A stretch of DNA of 64,000 nt, taken from Datnioides undecimradiatus (taxonomy: Eukaryota > Chordata > Actinopteri > Lobotiformes > Datnioididae). Made by a program: the position numbers and the translations under genes. The stretch is taken from the NCBI GenBank assembly GCA_008933995.1, contig WARS01000013.1:13581806-13645805 (forward strand), given 5' to 3'. The notes under the pieces are model-generated. The model made no database searches. It saw only the letters and a program-made list of their open reading frames with translations, and was not told where the DNA came from. Positions 49,447 through 61,324 of the stretch are shown here, piece after piece (position 1 is the first letter of the stretch; each line of letters starts with the position of its first letter).

Positions 49447-52440
49447 GCCATATAAATATTAAATCTAGTCTTTTAGTGTATTCACTTTATGTGTTTAACA
49501 TAAATATCCTCTCAGCAGTCTTTGATGTAAATGTGTAATATTGTTTCGGTTGAGATATCCCATAAGGGATTTGTGTTGAGCCTCAATGTAAGGGGAGGCC
49601 TTTTCTCATTTGAATGGCGACACTAAAAAGGCATTCAATTGGAAAGCTCTATCTTCAAGTCTCATCTTATTGTATATGATAATGTTGTGGTGCAGTTTCT
49701 TCTCCCGTTTGCAAGACAGCTGATAAAATCAGTCATAGTAAAGCACCTCTCCAGATGCAGTGCTTTTCACACTTGCAGCCTTGTGTGTGTTTGTGTGTGT
49801 GCAGTATATGCAGATGATTGAGTTAGTGTGATTTAGTGATGGTTGGAAGATGAAATGCCGCCGCCGCGCCTTGTCTAGCGACTCGCTACACACACTTATC
49901 TGACGACTGCTAGCTAAAGGCATTTAATTTGCAGAAGGAGAGAGGAGGGAGGGAGGAAGAGGTAGACAGGAGGGAGGGTGAGAAAGGTGAACACACGGCA
50001 GATGACTGAGAGAAAAGGAGGGAAATGCATCGCGGGCAGAGATAGCGTGATGACAAGGTCTCTTAATTTCAGCAAGCACGAGGATTAAAAGGCCTTAACC
50101 TAGATGAATAGGTTTAATTTGCTGTCAGAAGAGCTCGCTGTCTTGTAGCCTGTTTACATTATATTGTAGACATGCATGAGTGCTGGGAGAGTCATCCCAC
50201 ATGTGGCTGGGGCCTTTGTTCCTTTTCTCCCCTTTTTGTTTTTTCTCGCCTCCTCTTCCTCTACAGCCTGTGCGTGTGTATGTGTGTGTTTGTGTGTGTG
50301 CATGTATGTGTATGTGTGTATGAGTGACCTTTTGTAAGCTCTGCTGGTGAAAGGCCACAGGCTCACACATGAATAACCATGGTGTAGACATGTGTGTGAA
50401 TACCCAAGCCTGTCAATAAGAGCTGGCACGGCAAGTAACCTGATATGACAGAATGCGCCGGATTACACGGCCGCGTATTTGAACTCGATGACGAGCGCCT
50501 GATGTAAGTTTCAGGGTCTCTGATAAAACCTGTCAGGTGCAGCTTGTTCAAAAGCTTCTATTTAAAATGCACTTTGCTACAAATCTCAAATCACCTCATA
50601 ACAGATTTTTAGGGATATGAAAAAATGATAATCATGGCAGGAGGAGATAAAAGATAAAAATAGATGACTTTTGTTCTAATCGTCTTTTAAAAGCGCAATA
50701 ACGATTGGCGAGTGCCTGAGAACCCATCATTCTTTGTGCCTCCGACTCCAGGCGACTTCAAGGTGTGTTAATGTTAAATAGTGTCCGCAATCGAGCCCGT
50801 TTGCTGTGTATTTGCTGTATTTGTTTATATAAATAGACAAATAATCCGAACAAGTGAGGGTGCTTCACCACCATAGCAGTCCTTCCTTCTGTGCTTCAGT
50901 CTCAGGGAATAAAAATATTGTTGAATTTCACATGGATAAAGTAAACGAGACTAAATCCCATGCTTGCATCTGCTCTCCTTCCCAGACCTTAAAATAACCC
51001 ACTCCAGACACACACTGTGTTTTGATAGCAACCACAATGACATTCCACCGAGTGTGTGTGTGTGTGTATATGTGTTTGAGAGCACGCCTCCTCCATCACT
51101 GTCACCATAGCTCTTTGTCTGTCTTGGTGCTGTTGAAGGAAAGGCTGCATGGTCTCTGACTGTCTGACCCACATATGGTATAAGTTTATTCGTAGCACCT
51201 CTACATGTCGGCTGTGAGTGTGTGTGTCTGTGTGTGCATGTGCGTTGTGTGTCGGGGGTGATGGGGGATTTGTCCCATAGATGTATCGTGGCGATCACTC
51301 ACTCATGTGTGATTCTCCATCTGCTCCCAGCTTCTCACTCACTCAGCCTGACCCAAACACACACACACACACACACACCACCTTGGAGCTATGGGAGAAA
51401 AAAGGTAAAACAACTTATTCCATCGACACATTTTTTCACATATCAGGGCAACGCTCACTAACAAAGCGCTGCAGCAGTATTACAGAGAATGAATGTACTA
51501 CTCTGCACTACACCGTGTACAGGCTCAAGTTCTCAGTGCTGCCCCTGTCCATCTGTATTTCTGTAGCACAAACACGCACACACACACTCCACAAGAGAGA
51601 GAAAAGGTGCAGAGTTGTTTTTTTTTTTTTTTTATGTTTCTAATAGCAACGCTTGCCGATGGTGAACAATTGATGGATTTGTTTTGTGTCTCACTGCGCT
51701 CAAGTTCTGTCAGGCTCACTGCCGATAGGAAGTGAATGATTTCAGCCCCTTATCTGAACGCCCCTGCTGCTGATAGAAAACGCAGCATAAAGAGGGACAC
51801 AGGGGATACAGGGGACGTCTACATGAAGTTGTCATTAAGTGGTATCCACTGGGCCCAATAAAATAATGTCACAGTGTCACAGTGTTGTTGTAGTTTAATT
51901 TGGCTGCGTGTGAATGTATACCTGACACAATGATGCAATAGCGTGTCTGTACACAGGCACACAAACACAAAGGGACCAAATTTGCTTAAAAATAATAATT
52001 TCACTTCGGGGTCCCTTAAGTAGGTGTCTACAACTATTTTTACTGTCATCCTCACAAAAAGGGAGATCACTTAAGTTAAAATTTACAGCAATAAGGTCCA
52101 GCGATATGTTGCAATTCACAAGATCACTTAAGTGCTTTAGTTCACTAATGTAAAGTGGCGTCGTCTGTTGTTCAGTCCTTCCCACAGTCCCGTGACTGTC
52201 AGACCCTGACACTTTTCTCTCCTTGGTTCGTGACTCTCTCGCTGCGTTCCCTTTTGTTCTGCAGAGGGCCACACTTGATTCCCCTCTTAAGCAGGGCCCC
52301 TTAAACACACATACACACACACACACGCGCACTTGCACACACGCACAGAGGCCCCGCTCCACATCAAAGTCGGGAATGTGGGGCCTGCTACCATTATGCA
52401 TGGGCAGACCTAGTAATGTCAAGTTTACCCCTCTGTGTCT

Positions 52441-52445
<5 letters not shown>

Positions 52446-52492
<47 letters not shown>

Positions 52493-52530
52493 GCGTGTGT
52501 GCGTGTGTGTGCGTGTCTGTGTGTGCATGT
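52446..52530. repeat. (TG)21 microsatellite passing into GTGC-rich sequence
   Basis: A perfect TG tract (52446-52487) continues as interrupted GTGTGC units to about 52530, a second alternating purine-pyrimidine stretch. Confidence 0.95.
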
Positions 52531-53907
52531 GTGTTCCTACATGCTATTAGTGAGCCAAGTATGCTTTATGTTCACACACATGTCCGGGTCTACTTTGAAA
52601 TGTCAAAGCTGTTACTTGAGGTGTGTCATGGCTCTCAGTCAGACCTGAGAACACCTGGACCATTTCATTCAGTTTCATTCCATGAGCTGCAAATTCATTT
52701 TTCTTCGACTCTTTGAAGTTTCTCCTCGCCTCCTCGTCTCCTGATTTTTACCTTCTCTCTTTTATTTAAATTTCCTGCGTAAAGCAATATTTTTATACAG
52801 AGAGGGCGCGTTTGAATGACACATCGTCTTCTCCTCTCTTCCTTCATGTTGCTTCCCTCCCTCTTCCTCCCCTTTCTTCCCACAGTACATCCATGCAACA
52901 GAAAACACACAATTGATGATCTCTGTCTCTCTCTGCCTCCAAGTCGCTCACTTTCATGTACACTGGCTCCATCAGTTGTCACTTGCGGCTATGACAGGCA
53001 TCATTCTCATTGACGTGCCGCCGTCTTATCGCCCAACTCTCTTACCCTCATACCGCCAGCCTCCATATCACCAGCTAGCTATCCTGTGTGTCTATCAGAG
53101 CTAACCAGGCCTGCCTGGCACAGATAAAACACGGCATTAGGGGGCTTTTGGGTGGATTGGCGGGTTGAGGGAGGTGTTAATGCACAGGGAACAGATTACA
53201 AAAATAATGGATGCTGTAGCAGCAGGAGGAGAAGGAGGATGGTGGTGGGGAATGTCTAATTGTGGTGGTGGTGGTGCAGTGTTGGTTTGGTTATATTTGT
53301 TTGCAGTTTGTTCTTTTATAGAGGGATTACGCAGGGTTTGTGACTATCAGGAGAGATACTGCAGGGAAAGTAAGGGATGGTAAAGTCCTGGGGGTTGTTG
53401 TGGGTTGTTAGTGAGTTTTAGAAACGGGCCACATTATGTCGACACACTAAAGTACATACGTTGTTATTGCACACCTCGTTTCACTCATTTACTGTGTTAG
53501 AAGTCATTTATTTCAGCATTGTTGGGCCACTTCCCTCCAGAGAGCAGAGTCACAACAGTATCTCTTTTTATTTCCAGTTTTGGTGAGCGGACAAACACTA
53601 AAAAACTAGGAGAGACAAACAATTGTCGGTCATAGAAGATCTCAGAGTAGCAGCCTTACATCAGAGCTCCTGACAGATGAAGACTTTTGCAATTTATTCA
53701 TCTGCTATTTGTTGCCAGTGGCTTTCACACAGAGATGAGCTTTTCCTGCAAACACAAGCACAGCATCATTCTATGCATCCATCCATCAAGCACTTAGTGG
53801 GAAAGCTAAACAATACAGAGGAGACAATGAGACAGCAGCAGTCTCTCCCATCATCACTGACTATTGCATTGATTTCTTGGCTAGGTCCTCTCTCACACAC
53901 ACGCACG

Positions 53908-53942
<35 letters not shown>

Positions 53943-56731
53943 CTCATTACATTCATGTAGAGTTGAGCCATATATGCATCCAAACACAAACCTGTGAAAT
54001 CTATACATGTGTGAAAAAAACAGATTTGTGCATGTTAAAACACTACAGGTGCTTGTAGATAGATGTAATGGCTGACAGACATATGCACAGGCATGCAAGC
54101 TTACATGCACACACAAACACACACACTTTTATACAAATAATCTGTACATGCTAAGCTCTTGTAGAAGAATCCATCCATCCTCTCATAGTCCTTTGTTCTC
54201 TCCCTCGTCTCCATATTCACTGCCCAGTCTTGGTCCCAGCGCCTGTGCAATAAATTGATTTGAGACAATTTATTACCTGTTGTTTTCACACGACGCCCAC
54301 TCTCACTCGCCCACTCTTCTGTTTTCTCACCTTTCTCACTCTCACCTCACATTTTTTATAAATGTTAACTCTGCATTTGAACTGCGTCCTCTGAGAAAGG
54401 GAGAGGGTAGGGATGGAGAAAAGACTGAAACAAAAGCATCAAGTGAAACAAAAGACAGGGGAAAGGTTAGCTTAGGTACTGTTTGTGAAGTGACCATCGC
54501 CAAATGTTAAGAGTCTCGGTTTCTAAAGTGATATTGAAATCAGTAATGGATAAAGGCAGAAAAAACTGTGAAGAAACAATGCTCAAATACATTTGGGAAT
54601 TTGCAGACTGGAAGATGCACAGAGAGACAAGCAGATGGACGCGAACGGAAGAAAGACTTTTATTCTTTGTACTATTGTGTGCTTGTGTGTGCAAAACCAT
54701 TCAAGACTGGGACTGGTCATTATCCAGTGAACTGGACTTGGGTATCTGGTCCAGAGATCGATGTGCCTGCCAACTGAAACGCCTCTTTTGTTTTTTTACG
54801 AGAGAAAATGATGCAGCAAGCCCACAGAACAAAAACTATTATATCAGTTCTGCATGTGTCTGCCAGGGTTTTTCCTTATTCTGGTTGCTTCAACTTGAAA
54901 ACCATGTTGCCATGCGCGTTGGTATGTGTGTGTGTGCGTGTATATATATGTGTGTGTGTGTGGGTGCGCACTCATCTAGATGCGAGCCATCCGTGAATGA
55001 AATGTATCCTTTGTTTACAGGCCCATTATCTAGATAATAACATCCATATTTCCCCTCATCTCCAATGCTTTATCACAGCCTTATGAGCTCTTTCTCTCTC
55101 TATACATATCTCTCTATCTTTCTTGGCCTCCCTCTCACTCTGACACACACACACACACACACGCAGGCAGTGAGAGATAATGGGATTGTTGCCCCTGGTT
55201 TCTTTTTGTGAGATTGTAAATAAATTATTTCATCATGGAGGGTGTGTGCTCAGCATCCACCTGTACAACTCTGTTTCTGTGTGTGTGTGTGCGCACATGG
55301 ATTTACATCTATCAGAGCGCATATTAGTGCATGTATATCAATCAACGTTTTATATGTTTGTGTGTGTGTTTTCATCTTATCACTTTTCATCTGTCTGGGT
55401 GTGAACCTATTTGTCAGTGTGCATCTTTGTGTGCGTGTTCATGTGTGTGTGTATGTGTGTGTTCAGTATCATTTTCCAGCTCGTCATTGCCTGCTGTCCC
55501 TTCCTTGTCACAGTGGGCTGATAGCAGTGCGAGTCGACAAAGCTCAGTAATGGAGAGCTGATACTTGCCCTCCCCTTCCCTCGTCCCTCTGTGCTTTTCA
55601 TTTGCTGCTGAGATGACTTTGGCTCACAGCCATCCCAGCCAGCCAATCTCCTATCTTGTATCTGCACCATTACTTTCCATATCTGGGCAAATTACTCGGC
55701 AAAAGCTCACAAAGAAATTTTTAGCGTCCGTGCACATGTGAGTGTGTGTATGCACCTGCTCGCTTGCAGTGCGAAGGAGTCACATTTGTCTACAGGTGTA
55801 CAGGAGGATTACGTTTTCATTGAGATCCAAAGATGGCATCTCTAGGCTTTACACAGGACCACAATGGTTTCATACACAGCCACTTTTTGTCATTATTTCA
55901 GGTTAAAAGTGTTTTCATTCATTCCTCAGAGGTTTGAATAGGGCTGTCTTATCTACAGTTGTCATATCATCATTATCCCGTTCAGTATCTATTTTCTTGT
56001 TTTCCCATCGACCTCTGTGATCACGCTTACATTCAATTAAGCCTGTTATATGGCTCTGCAAAGCAGGCACTTTCAACCTTTTTGAATCATTTCACACTGC
56101 CTGCCACTTTAATAATAACCACCTGTTACTGCTAAAGAAATGCAGTTTATTTCCCCTGCTGGTGAAGCATGCACAGTGACTTCAGTGTGTTTTTCCAAGT
56201 TTGTTTTGAGGGAAAATGTGCTACATGAGATATGTTGACTGGATATTACAAGGCAGAAATGAGTGTGTGAGAAGTTTGAAATGTATCAGCCTCTCACTGT
56301 GACTTTGTTAATATGCAGTCATGGAGAAAGGAAATATATATGTTGTGTTTTGATGTGTAATAAAAGTAAAATAAAATTTTCACTTATTTTCAACTGGAAG
56401 TCATTTATCTCAACACTCCTCCCTCATGCTTTGGCTGCAGCTATTTCAAAGTAAAAGCTCTCTCAGCCTTTATTGTGAAGGTTTTTGCTGTAAAGCAGAT
56501 GGTGATCTGCACTGTTTGAGAGAGGTTAAAATGCTCGCGCATTGTTCATACAATACTGCATATTTCTCTGCTATATTGTTTGAAATTTGACATATGCAGT
56601 TCTTAGTCAGGTGATGAAACGCTCCCTTTCAAGTTACAAAAGTCGGTGCAAGAATATTTTTTGTGGATTTTAATAAGAACAAATGAGGATTGAGGTCTTT
56701 TCTTACAGTTTTTTGGTTTGTCTCTCTGCAG

Positions 56732-56872
56732 ATCTTGGTGAACTCTGTGAGTCCAAACCGTCCTGCTGTGCTCTATGAGAAGGTGACTGTCAGTGAGGGA
56801 GGAAACCCCTTACTGAGAGACATGCTGTTCAGCCCGGACCAGCAGTACATCTACACGCTGACTGACAGACAG
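56732..56872 (+). CDS. plxna1: plxna1 third coding exon: last part of the sema domain (codons 456-502)
   Basis: The 141-nt exon lies between acceptor tctctctgcag and donor CAG|gtgagc and codes for 47 whole residues, so it is phase 0 at both ends. It begins ILVNSVSPNRPAVLYEKVTV and holds NPLLRDMLFSPDQQYIYTLT, matching the plexin segment around LRD-x-x-x-SP-x-x-x-Y-x-Y just before the VTRVPVESC motif that leads into the first PSI domain. That next segment is not found downstream in this window, so the gene continues beyond 64000. Read through, the frame runs on past the donor for about ten codons to a stop, which marks the true exon end. The exon is short and was placed by splice sites and by homology recalled from the family. 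Confidence 0.95.
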
Positions 56873-57136
56873 GTGAGCTCAGTGTTGGGGATGCATACAT
56901 AAATATGCGCAAATTAACACACACACAGAATACATGTTTCTGCTCAGCTGTGTGGGAACCAAATGACATGGATTTGAATTTCTGAAAATCTTACAAACAC
57001 ATGCAGTATGTCTGCTGTAATGATGTGTGTATGTATGTAGCCATCATTAGCATGCATATACAGCTTTCTTCAGTACAGCAGTAACCACAGGTGATGGTAC
57101 AGCGCTGGCAATGCCTTGTTAACTCACATGGTTTCA

Positions 57137-57139
<3 letters not shown>

Positions 57140-57175
<36 letters not shown>
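57140..57175. repeat. (AC)18 microsatellite close to the third coding exon
   Basis: A CA tract beginning 268 nt downstream of the donor at 56873, the closest long dinucleotide tract to any exon here. Confidence 0.97.
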
Positions 57176-57176
<1 letters not shown>

Positions 57177-58849
57177 ACAGCTAGGCTAGTATCAATTGTC
57201 CAGAGCAGACCTCACCCCCATTAGCCATTAGTTGCTGTATATCTTAACCCATAACAATCACAAAACAACGTATCCCCACTGGATGTAATTATACAGCAAC
57301 ACACATGCACACGCACAAAGCTACACACATAACCACCATGACGATTCCCTAATAATCAAGACATTACACACACACTGACATACAGGGAGTGTTATAGGTC
57401 ACATGTGGTGTGTATGTGCCCACGGTCATTACCAGCCTCACCGTTGGTGAGTGCCGTGTCTGCTTTGATGGTGAGTCGCGGGTGGGGGAGGAAGGAGATG
57501 AGGAAAGGGGGGTGGAGGAGGTGGAGGAGGGCATGTCGCATCTCTGTCGCTCCCCAGGCCCAGCTGCTCCCCTCGTTTTTCTGTCTCATTAGTGTGGTGA
57601 GTGAAGGAAGCAGAGATGGAGGGAGGGGGTAGAAAGGAAAGTGGGGTTGTACATGATGTGAATATGTCTGTATTTAATAGATCTAAAACGAGCTTTGGGG
57701 AAAGATTGTCTGATTAAATAGGGTGAGATATGTGTCTGAGGTCTGTTTGTGATGAGTGTTTGAGGCTGTTTTGTATCCAAAAAAATGTGCTGTTGCAAAA
57801 ACGGTTGGGTATTGTTTGAAATTATTCAAGATATACTTAATATGATGTTTCAGATTGTTTGGCAGGCAAATGTACAAGGACTTAGCCAAAATGCATGGCT
57901 CTCAAATCGGAAAAGTTATACTGTAAACCAAAGTTAGCAGCACTGATATAGGTATGCCCTGAATGATTTGTTTGCATGGTGACACAGGTGCCTGCTCCAC
58001 CATGTTTGGGGAGCAGCAAAGAAGATGATACGCAATTTAACTGTGTCGCACGAGTGGACCTAAAAAATCAGAAACGTCATGTGTCACTCAAACTCAGACA
58101 ACTAGACCAAACCTAGATAATCAGTCTCAAATACTGAATCAGAAGTGTCACAGAAAAGTCCTGTCTCCTGCCACATAATTAGATAGTGAATATGAACGTC
58201 ATCATCCAGAACTGCACTGGACAATGTGTCCAGGCACTATGGACTGTAAATAAATCAGTGCGTGGCTTCAGTAACAGGGAGGAGTTGGGGGCTGTTGGAT
58301 GCAGAGTGAACTGCTAACAGTGACGTTACTTTCCTGACAATTTCAGTACAGGTGTTGCCCCCTTAAATAAGGGTTGAGGTGCAGGTCCTCAGTGGTCTGT
58401 AATGGAGTGTGTGTACATGGAAAATAGCAAGCTACAGAAGAGGGGTGGGTCACACACACACACACACACACAGACAAACAAACACACACACAAAGGCTAG
58501 AAGCACTGAATGAATCATTGCCGTGTTGTATATGTGTAACAAAAACACACTTTATGGTCATTTACTGTGTCATATCATCCGAATGCAGAGGTACACACAG
58601 ATGGTGTTAGTGTTTGTGTGTCTTTGTGACTTGGTGGTCTGCTCCACTTTATCTTGGCAGCTAGAGCAGCTAAGGGCATGAGGGATAAACACACACATAC
58701 ACACTTACTTATAGACACAAGTGCAAGACAAGAACAGAGTGGGCTCACACACTTCACGTACACACACGCACCCATGTAACCATTTACACTCAAGGATGTG
58801 CTGTCTTAATTCAACTCCCATCATGCCCTTTTTTCAGCCCCCCCCCCAA

Positions 58850-58883
<34 letters not shown>

Positions 58884-59127
58884 AGCCCTTCATCTCGCTG
58901 TGTGTTTGATCCCCATTAATGGTTAGCAGGCTCGGGTTAAGCAGAACGGGGGGCTGCTGTTGCCAGACCTCCGAGCTAAAGCCCCTTTCCAGCACTAATG
59001 ACTAGAGGGGGCAATTCCCTTCTCTCGCCCTCCGTCCTACCCTCATCTTTATCCTCTGCCCTCCATCTATCCCGCTATGCCCCCCCATCTCTACTTTTAT
59101 AAATCCGTACCTCGGTTGCCGCACTCA

Positions 59128-59130
<3 letters not shown>

Positions 59131-59192
<62 letters not shown>
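59131..59192. repeat. (AC)31 microsatellite
   Basis: A 62-bp uninterrupted AC tract, the longest perfect one in the window. Confidence 0.98.
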
Positions 59193-59199
<7 letters not shown>

Positions 59200-59805
59200 C
59201 ACTCCATGTTTTCATCTAAGCCCAAATTGAGTCCTCCCCTCTCAACTGCCTTCTACTGATCCCATTCCCATGTTTTTAATGATCTCTCACTATCGCTGCT
59301 GTGCCCCCCCCATCTCTCCCTCTCACACACTCTCTCACACACATTCGCACACACATTTGTTCTTTTTCTACATGGAGGCAGAGATGGAAAATTGTGGAAT
59401 TTAGAAAAGGATGGATAGAAATAGAAAAGAAATTGTGGGATGGATAGAGGGGACTGGTTTTGAGTTGAAGGAGGGTGTGCACACACACATGCACATACAC
59501 AAACATGCATACACAGACTTGTAAGCTTGCATGAAGAATGCCACCATGCTTTCTTTTCCTCTATTTTCTCATGAAATAGATAGACACACAGCCTCACATC
59601 CTGTAAATAGGCACCTGCGTGTGTGTCTGTGGATGGATGGAAATGCGTGGGTGTGCGTGTGTGTGGATGAGTATACGTGGGATGGGTGTGTGGGTGTTGC
59701 CTGCGGGGGTTCCTTAGACAAGCCAAGCACATTAAGGTGTCACTGGACATATTCACTGATGCGTAGCCCACGACAAGTTCTCCCTTCTCTAACCCCCCTT
59801 GTCTC

Positions 59806-59809
<4 letters not shown>

Positions 59810-59868
<59 letters not shown>
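59810..59868. repeat. (AC)29 microsatellite
   Basis: A 59-bp uninterrupted AC tract. Confidence 0.98.
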
Positions 59869-59869
<1 letters not shown>

Positions 59870-60639
59870 GCTGTGAGTCAGAGTTAGGGGCGAGGCTTCG
59901 TGATTTATGACTTGCTCTGTTCCAGCTATATTCATCACTGTCATTATTATCAATGGAGGATATGACAGCAGGAGAGGACGACCTGCTGTGTGTGTGTGTG
60001 TGTGTATTTAAATGTGTGTGTGTTAGATGAGCCAGTATGTTATTACTGTTATTACAGGAAATTCACATCAGTTTATTTGTGGCTGTAGTTGACATTGTAT
60101 GTGTTTTTTGTTTGTGACTGTGTGCATGTTATTTGCGCACGTGTGTGTGTGTGTGTGTGTTAGAGAGCTGTTCATGACATTATAGATAAGGATCTGTTCA
60201 CTCACTCCCAAGCTATACACACACACTCTCCTATACATATCTCAAAACTGTTTCTGTGTAAATGAGCAGTTAGATCAACAACTTTTCAGAAGTGCTGCTC
60301 GAGTTGTATTCTCTTCACTAAGAAAACAGCCTCACTCTTTGAGCCAACTCCACTTTTTGAAGCTTCTCTCGTGTATGCAAACTCTGCCACTGTGGGACAT
60401 CGTCTCGCGATGTCTTGGCTCAATCAAGACTGTCTATCATCAAACCATTCCCGTTTCTGTTTTATAGCCAATGAGGTAAAACATTCTGCCTGAATTTGAT
60501 GCCATAGCTGCCATTCTTGCAGCCGTGGTACACACATGCAGCCTCTCTGTCATACACACACACATGTACACATCCTTGTGACTTTGATGGCAGCCATGCA
60601 TATGATAGTGGCACGGTGTGCGGTGCTGGCTAATTGCTG

Positions 60640-60656
60640 AATGCATGAATATTCAT
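60640..60656. promoter_or_regulatory. POU-dimer-like palindromic site
   Basis: ATGAATATTCAT (60645-60656) is a perfect 12-bp palindrome of the kind bound by POU-domain homodimers, preceded by a TAATTG core and an overlapping ATGCAT. Use in vivo is not shown. Confidence 0.3.
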
Positions 60657-61270
60657 CTCCTCTGGTGTGGGAAGGGACTGTGTTTGGAGCGAGTGTGAGC
60701 GTCCTGGAAACAGACGAGAAGGACTTGGAGGGCTTGATGTATTATGTGTATGCATGAGATGAGACAACCTTTGTTCACGTGTCAAGCATGCTACACTGAG
60801 TGTTATAGTTTCTGTGTATGTGTGCGCATAAAAGCCTTTATGTCTCACTTGCATTTTGAACCAGTGATGGTTCATGTGCTCGTTCATCGCTTCCGCCACA
60901 TCTGCATGTCTTTGTAGGAATCTGCATTTCCACACACACTCGGCACTGGAACATATATTTGTGTGTGAGTGTGTTAGAGTGCGTTTTTGTGTGTGGGCTA
61001 ACGCCATTGTCTGCTTTCCATTCAGCATCTGAAAGAGATTTCCCCCTCCACATTTCACCAAGACTCTCATCCCTCCAAGGAATCCATGTTCATGCACATG
61101 CACGAGGGCACAGACACACACACAAGCGTGTGTGAAGTTGTTGCGCCATTCATAAGATGTTGGTTTGAGTATCCACAATAGCAAACAATGGTCTGTATTG
61201 TGTAGTTGGCTCTCTCAACAAGGCTTCATCAAGTAATATCTTACCCATAGGGTTTCGTCAGACATCAATC

Positions 61271-61273
<3 letters not shown>

Positions 61274-61322
<49 letters not shown>
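61274..61322. repeat. (TG)24 microsatellite
   Basis: An uninterrupted TG tract on the sense strand. Confidence 0.98.

Positions 61323-61324
<2 letters not shown>

Larger units (their letters stand above)
25289..56731 (+). other. plxna1: plxna1 intron (31.4 kb) between the second and third coding exons
   Basis: This phase-0 intron runs from gtagaa to a pyrimidine-rich acceptor ending tctctctgcag. I see no exon or independent gene in it. It holds most of the window's microsatellites: long CA/TG tracts at 26755-26801, 30959-31006, 31112-31157, 32167-32204, 33117-33149, 36546-36586, 38552-38599, 39191-39242, 40631-40665, 41652-41682, 41837-41873, 42156-42200, 45027-45058, 45252-45282, 46446-46482, 46713-46773, 46874-46910, 48467-48522, 48728-48769, 49409-49442, 52446-52487 and 53912-53940, and GA tracts at 36340-36365 and 46606-46630. 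Also present: A15 at 26948-26962, T16 at 51618-51633, a pyrimidine-rich block (34000-34375), a perfect 20-bp hairpin (44537-44587) and a Z-DNA-type tract (47855-47893). Repeat-poor islands near 33370-33740, 34390-34560, 37780-37990, 50430-50770 and 52000-52150 are possible enhancers. The longer reading frames (for example 35596-36156 and 54504-55037) look like chance. Confidence 0.88.

Noticed and set aside
54504-55037. 177-codon + strand frame starting with a true ATG
   Set aside because: Its C-terminal part is translated TG repeat (CVCACIYMCVCVGA), no family is recognisable, and there is no promoter or splice context.
9540-56872. Assignment to plexin-A2, A3 or A4
   Set aside because: [29 protein letters not shown] and [13 protein letters not shown] follow plexin-A1; A3 has a QINGNFCG-type segment and A4 differs widely in the first exon. 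Phylogeny with full exons would be decisive, especially for teleost a/b copies.
59131-59868. Regularly spaced CA tracts considered as a CRISPR-like array
   Set aside because: They are plain dinucleotide microsatellites with irregular spacing and no repeat-spacer structure, in a vertebrate intron.
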